A DNA stretch of 64,000 nt from Populus alba. Lineage: Eukaryota > Streptophyta > Magnoliopsida > Malpighiales > Salicaceae. The notes under the pieces are model-generated. The model did no database searches, was not told the origin of the DNA, and saw nothing but the letters and a program-made list of their open reading frames with translations. The position numbers were made by a program, and so were the translations under genes. Numbering within the stretch: the stretch's first letter is position 1; the number at the start of each line of letters is the position of its first letter. Positions 60,201 through 64,000 of the stretch are shown here, piece by piece. The stretch spans positions 5,704,001 to 5,768,000 of the forward strand of contig NC_133295.1 in NCBI RefSeq assembly GCF_005239225.2, read 5' to 3'.

Positions 60201-63200
60201 GTTGCATCGATTAATGCTTTTAACTTCACTTCTGAGCAAGATCAAAATTAAATATTCAAAAACTAACTATCACTAATTGTATAAATTGATAAACTATACT
60301 GCAAACCCGCCAACCTAAGCCATTGAATTCCTCTGTGTAGCTTTTATGTACTTCTAAAATTTCTTGCTTGATGGACTTGCAGGAAAACCTCATTCCCTGA
60401 ACATTTTTATAAATTCCGTCAGATTCGTAGTCAGAATGATGTTAGGCTAAGAGTCTACATGGTTATATTATACCTGCAGTGCACCAAATTGAAACTCGAC
60501 AAAGCCCTTAAAAATGTCCTCTTTCTCATTGAACGTCTTAGATTTTGACTCTGAATATGCCGAAAGCACTTTCACTTGGTTCCTGGAATCTTCTAAGTGG
60601 AGTTCAAGCTCTTTTAATCTCTCCTCAAGGCCTGCTTTAGCACCCTTGGCTTCTGCTTCCATTTGCAAGTGACGTAGTTCATGTGTCTCTTTCACTAATT
60701 CTAATTCTTGTTTCAAGGTTGAAAGATCAAGGTCTCTTTGCTCCCTCTCCATGATCAACTTAGCTACATGCTCCTCTTCAAGTCTCTTCTCTCCTTCCAT
60801 TATGGACTTCTCAATCTGTAATCAGAAAACAAAATCCCGTTATGAGTATTATGAAGAACATCCACACAACAAGTACAAGGAATCGATTTCTTTTTATTTT
60901 ATTATTTAGATAGTGACATTCCCTCATCCTAAACATTCCTAAACTAGCCAACAAAAATGAAAGAAAAACCGAAACAAACCACAAATAGCATATATTTTAT
61001 GCAGTCCGTCTAACGGCATAAAGTAGTAAACAAAAAGAGAGCTACCACAAAAGAGATAGAGAAGATAGTATGTGAGAAGATAGCAGAAAAATAGTTCCAA
61101 AAGGAGTCCAAAATACAAGAGTTTCAGTGAGCATTTTTAGGTGTAAACAGCTTAGGAGTTGTTTTTTCTTCTCTGTGAAACATACCTTTAAATGTTGAAG
61201 CTGGTCCTTAACAGCCTGCAAAAGTATTAATATCAGAATAACTGGTATAAACCCACGTTTAGGAGAGTTTTATACCACTCATATTGTCTGGAATAAGTTT
61301 TTTTTTCCATACCCCTCTTTCTTCACCAGTCCCAGAAGCAAGGGCTTCAAGAACTCTGATCCTTGACTGGTACTTCTCCTCACGAGCTTTGAATAGATTA
61401 TTTTGCTGAAGACAGAGAAGCATAAAGATGTTGCCATTGGTATAGTCAATCCTAGGAGAAACAATTCAAAATTAAGAAATCCAAAATGATTCTTACAGTT
61501 CTCAAGTGCTCTGCTTGAGTTGATATACGTCGTTCAATCTCTTGTACAACTTTTCTCAACAGACAGGCCACACGCTGTGCAACAAAAGGAATGGTAAAAG
61601 TGTATGAATGCATGCACGCACGTACAGATTGCAGTTGCAGAGATACATAGATACAGAAACATATTCAATGCATGATGTTATTCCAATATATCCTCCTATT
61701 ACATACATGTGGTATTTCGTAACTCTTTCTTTCAATGCTTTCATCCAATATTCCGTTCACAACACTCAAAAGTGACTGAGTCGGTGAGTTCTGCATACGA
61801 GATGTTGAAATGCCATTAACAAGGGCTCAGAAAGAAAACATCAAAGAGAAAAACTCTAGCATAAGAAAACATGGATGTCCATTGAGATTATACAAATGAA
61901 AACTAACATCCAAACTGTTTGATGTCATCATTTCAGAAATTTTTGCAGCAGAAAGATCTGAAAAGCGGCCTTGTTTCAGTTGAAACACCTCATGGAATTT
62001 ATGTCCAACAGGGTGCATGGATGCAGCTGGCGGCTCTGTGGACAAGAGAAAAACAGTAAAGATGGACCATTTAAAGTTAAATAACAGCATATAAGACCTG
62101 GTAGACATCAAAGAACGATAATTTATCAGCACTTTAGTCATACAAGCATTAGAGGACAGTAGCGTGATATCTCAATCAAGGGAGAGGGGAAACCATACCT
62201 GGCATAACAGGACTTACCTAAAGCTTGTTGAGATTTTGACTCTGGGGAAAACTTCCGCTTTTCTTCCCCAATTGTTGGAGAAAAATGACCATTGGAAGAT
62301 GCGTCCCCTCGAGGACTGCCAAATCTAGTAATCCCACTTGTGGGTGAGAGATTACCTCCCAAATATGCAAATTGTGCTCGAAGTGTTGAAAGGCAATCCA
62401 TAACATTCTTCATGGATCCCTACAGATTTGAAACACAGTGGATGGAGAGACAGAGAGAGAGAGAAGTTGGAAGAATAATAAAAAACTTGATGTGCGCAGA
62501 CCAGCAAGTGACAGATTGGCTCTAGTTGACAGCAATATCATTGTAAACCAAAATTCTGGTGATGCATGCAAGCTGATAAAATAATAAACATCTTGGTAGC
62601 AGGAAAGCATAATCATAAACTTGCTTCTAACTTAGCAATCAAATGTTCTTATGCATAAAATTAATTTATGTGGAACAGTAAAGCAGACAAACATTGGATT
62701 ACCGTCTCCAGGTCCGACAGTTCGAACTTGAGAATTCCCAGCTCATCCATGCATGCCAGAAACTTCTTAACATTTTCTGAGCGAGAACTACCTTCCTAAA
62801 ATAGAAAATGCACTATCAAATCAACTAACCAAACGCCTAATCATATGTAACTCGACCAAACATAAATACCATAACAAATAAGCAACCTTGTACGAAAAGC
62901 CAGGTCTAAGCCTATTTAAAATCTGTAGTAGAACAGTCCCATCAATCAAACAGGTCCTCAACTGCTCGGATGAGGCTTTTACTGGAAAATTTAAACTAGG
63001 AACAGTACTATTCATCCACTCCACCAATATCGCTCGCTGATTGGCTTGAGACAGCAAAAAGGGAAGTGAAAAGGAGTAAGAAATTCTTCGAATGAATAAA
63101 AAAAACAACTGCAGATAAAAGGAAAATAAGATTTTCACTTACCTTCAATGTCTTTGTTATAAATTACACTAGGATCGAAAACTTCCGAACCACCAGATAT

Positions 63201-63257
63201 CCTTGAGCTATTTACTCTCCTGTATTGTGCTATGAGGTGATCCGAAGCTGAATTCAT
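57290..63257 (-). CDS. Kinesin-14 (KCH/KIN-14 type) with calponin-homology domain
   Basis: Twenty-one exons give 1047 aa: 63257-63143, 63044-62887, 62795-62703, 62419-62218, 62035-61908, 61790-61707, 61574-61497, 61405-61313, 61215-61186, 60815-60474, 60396-60315, 60231-60136, 60052-59873, 59728-59622, 59542-59364, 59224-59060, 58968-58715, 58575-58412, 58334-57898, 57550-57450 and 57345-57290. A calponin-homology domain (about residues 38-150; [16 protein letters not shown]) should bind actin. Coiled coil fills roughly 250-490. The motor spans about 500-825 after the kinesin-14 neck ([14 protein letters not shown]): P-loop GQTGSGKT 586-593, switch [10 protein letters not shown] 703-711, switch [10 protein letters not shown] 734-741. 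The tail is Ser-rich and basic. Plant KCH proteins are minus-end-directed motors linking microtubules to actin, used in nuclear positioning and division. A 5' UTR intron is likely (acceptor near 63329). One intron is U12-type. Confidence 0.95.
59225..59363 (-). other. U12-type AT-AC intron in the kinesin motor domain
   Basis: On the minus strand the intron starts ATATCCTTTT, identical to the U12 AT-AC 5' splice consensus, and ends ...GCACAC. A branch-site match TCCCTTGAT (8 of 9 to TTCCTTRAY) places its branch A nine bases before the last base. Splicing here joins ...GSQK to [12 protein letters not shown] in frame. The nearest GT-AG alternative (TTAG/GTGAGA to TTAAG/TCTACT) gives a frame ending in an early stop. 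Confidence 0.85.
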
Positions 63258-63279
63258 CGTTTACCTTTGAAGTCGATTA

Positions 63280-63288
63280 TCAAAGCAT
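63280..63288 (-). promoter_or_regulatory. two-codon upstream ORF before the kinesin start
   Basis: On the minus strand ATG CTT TGA lies in the leader, with 22 nt between its stop and the kinesin ATG at 63257. It could dampen translation if it lies in the mature leader. Confidence 0.45.
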
Positions 63289-63329
63289 GGCGTATGTATA
63301 ATTCCACACAAATTCCCAAAGCAGTCCTG

Positions 63330-64000
63330 AAAAGTGGTTAAATACAGCAACCATGAGACTGATTTATCTAAAATGATAAAGAAACACACAATAATGCATT
63401 AGAACTCTAGGCATTTTCCCTGAATGATGTGAAATTACTTTACAGGAACTTAAATAAACTGACAAAAGAAAAGGCCCTTTAACCATGAGAAGAAATTGCA
63501 AATCTGCAATGCAATTTAATATCATCGAATCAAACAGAGTATTGCATAGGATTTTTAGCTATAAGAACAAATACATGCAGACACCAGATACTCTACGATA
63601 GCAGAGATTATTTCCACATTCAGGACTCATTTCAGCATTAGGAGAAAATTGGGAGAGTTAAAAGAAGAGGACAAGCTTCAGATTATGAATTTACTCATTA
63701 AAACTATACTCCTAGACCTCCAAGGAAATTGATTACCCGAGAAATTCACAACAAAACGAAGATATCAAATCCATGCAATATGAGCCAGAATCCCCCCCCA
63801 TTGAAAACCTTAGCTAAGAATCTGAAGCAGACATTAAATACTAATCAGGATTGCTATAAAAAAGAGAGGAAACAAACTGAATTGCTACATATATATAGGA
63901 TGGATGAGCTGAGAGATCATGCTTTTATACGAAACTGAAACAAACGGACAGCACAACGCAGGTAGATTCAATAAACAATTGACATGCAATGCGATCATCA
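63330..64000 (-). other. kinesin 5' flank
   Basis: Upstream of the kinesin start. A probable leader-intron acceptor (TTTTCAG) lies at about 63329-63335. A TATA-like CTATATATATG on the minus strand at about 63888-63898 may mark the promoter. No other gene seen up to the window edge. Confidence 0.35.

Overview
The window is plant nuclear DNA: AT-rich, with intron-split genes (GT-AG introns plus one AT-AC intron), pyrimidine-rich leaders and abundant decayed transposons. Gene content (a CRM splicing factor, an ESP1-like CstF64 relative, a NAC factor, a DUF1666 protein and a CH-domain kinesin-14) and the repeat style fit a woody eudicot. Populus or another Salicaceae is my best guess, from pattern recognition only.

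Layout. (1) 1-3388, + strand: 3' end of a CFM3-like CRM-domain gene whose 5' part lies outside the window. (2) 4.4-8.1 kb: intergenic DNA with a ~105 bp degenerate tandem repeat. (3) 8671-11702, - strand: complete seven-exon gene for an RRM-less CstF64-like protein (ESP1 type, 396 aa). (4) 11.7-20.4 kb: transposon graveyard with a broken Copia gag and a 187 bp tandem duplication. (5) 20415-22752, - strand: three-exon NAC gene (308 aa) with an upstream TATA box. (6) 22.9-37.9 kb: no host gene; its main occupant is a degenerate CACTA (En/Spm) element at about 27.4-32.08 kb with transposase remnants on the - strand, followed by several MITE-like copies. (7) 37910-40424, + strand: six-exon DUF1666 gene (588 aa). 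(8) 40.5-47.5 kb: old LTR-type repeats. (9) 48056-49246, + strand: small three-exon gene for an unrecognised 164-aa protein. (10) 49.8-57.2 kb: tandem repeats and a 433 bp hAT-type MITE with an 8-bp target duplication. (11) 57290-63257, - strand: complete 21-exon kinesin-14 gene (1047 aa) with a calponin-homology domain.

The six genes are independent transcription units; nothing suggests that they form one pathway. The most notable structural observation is a well-supported U12-type AT-AC intron inside the kinesin motor domain: only that splice choice keeps the frame. Exon models were built by hand from splice motifs, frame continuity and remembered family similarity, with no database search. 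I found no tRNA, rRNA or CRISPR array, and I do not see a convincing undescribed multi-gene system here.
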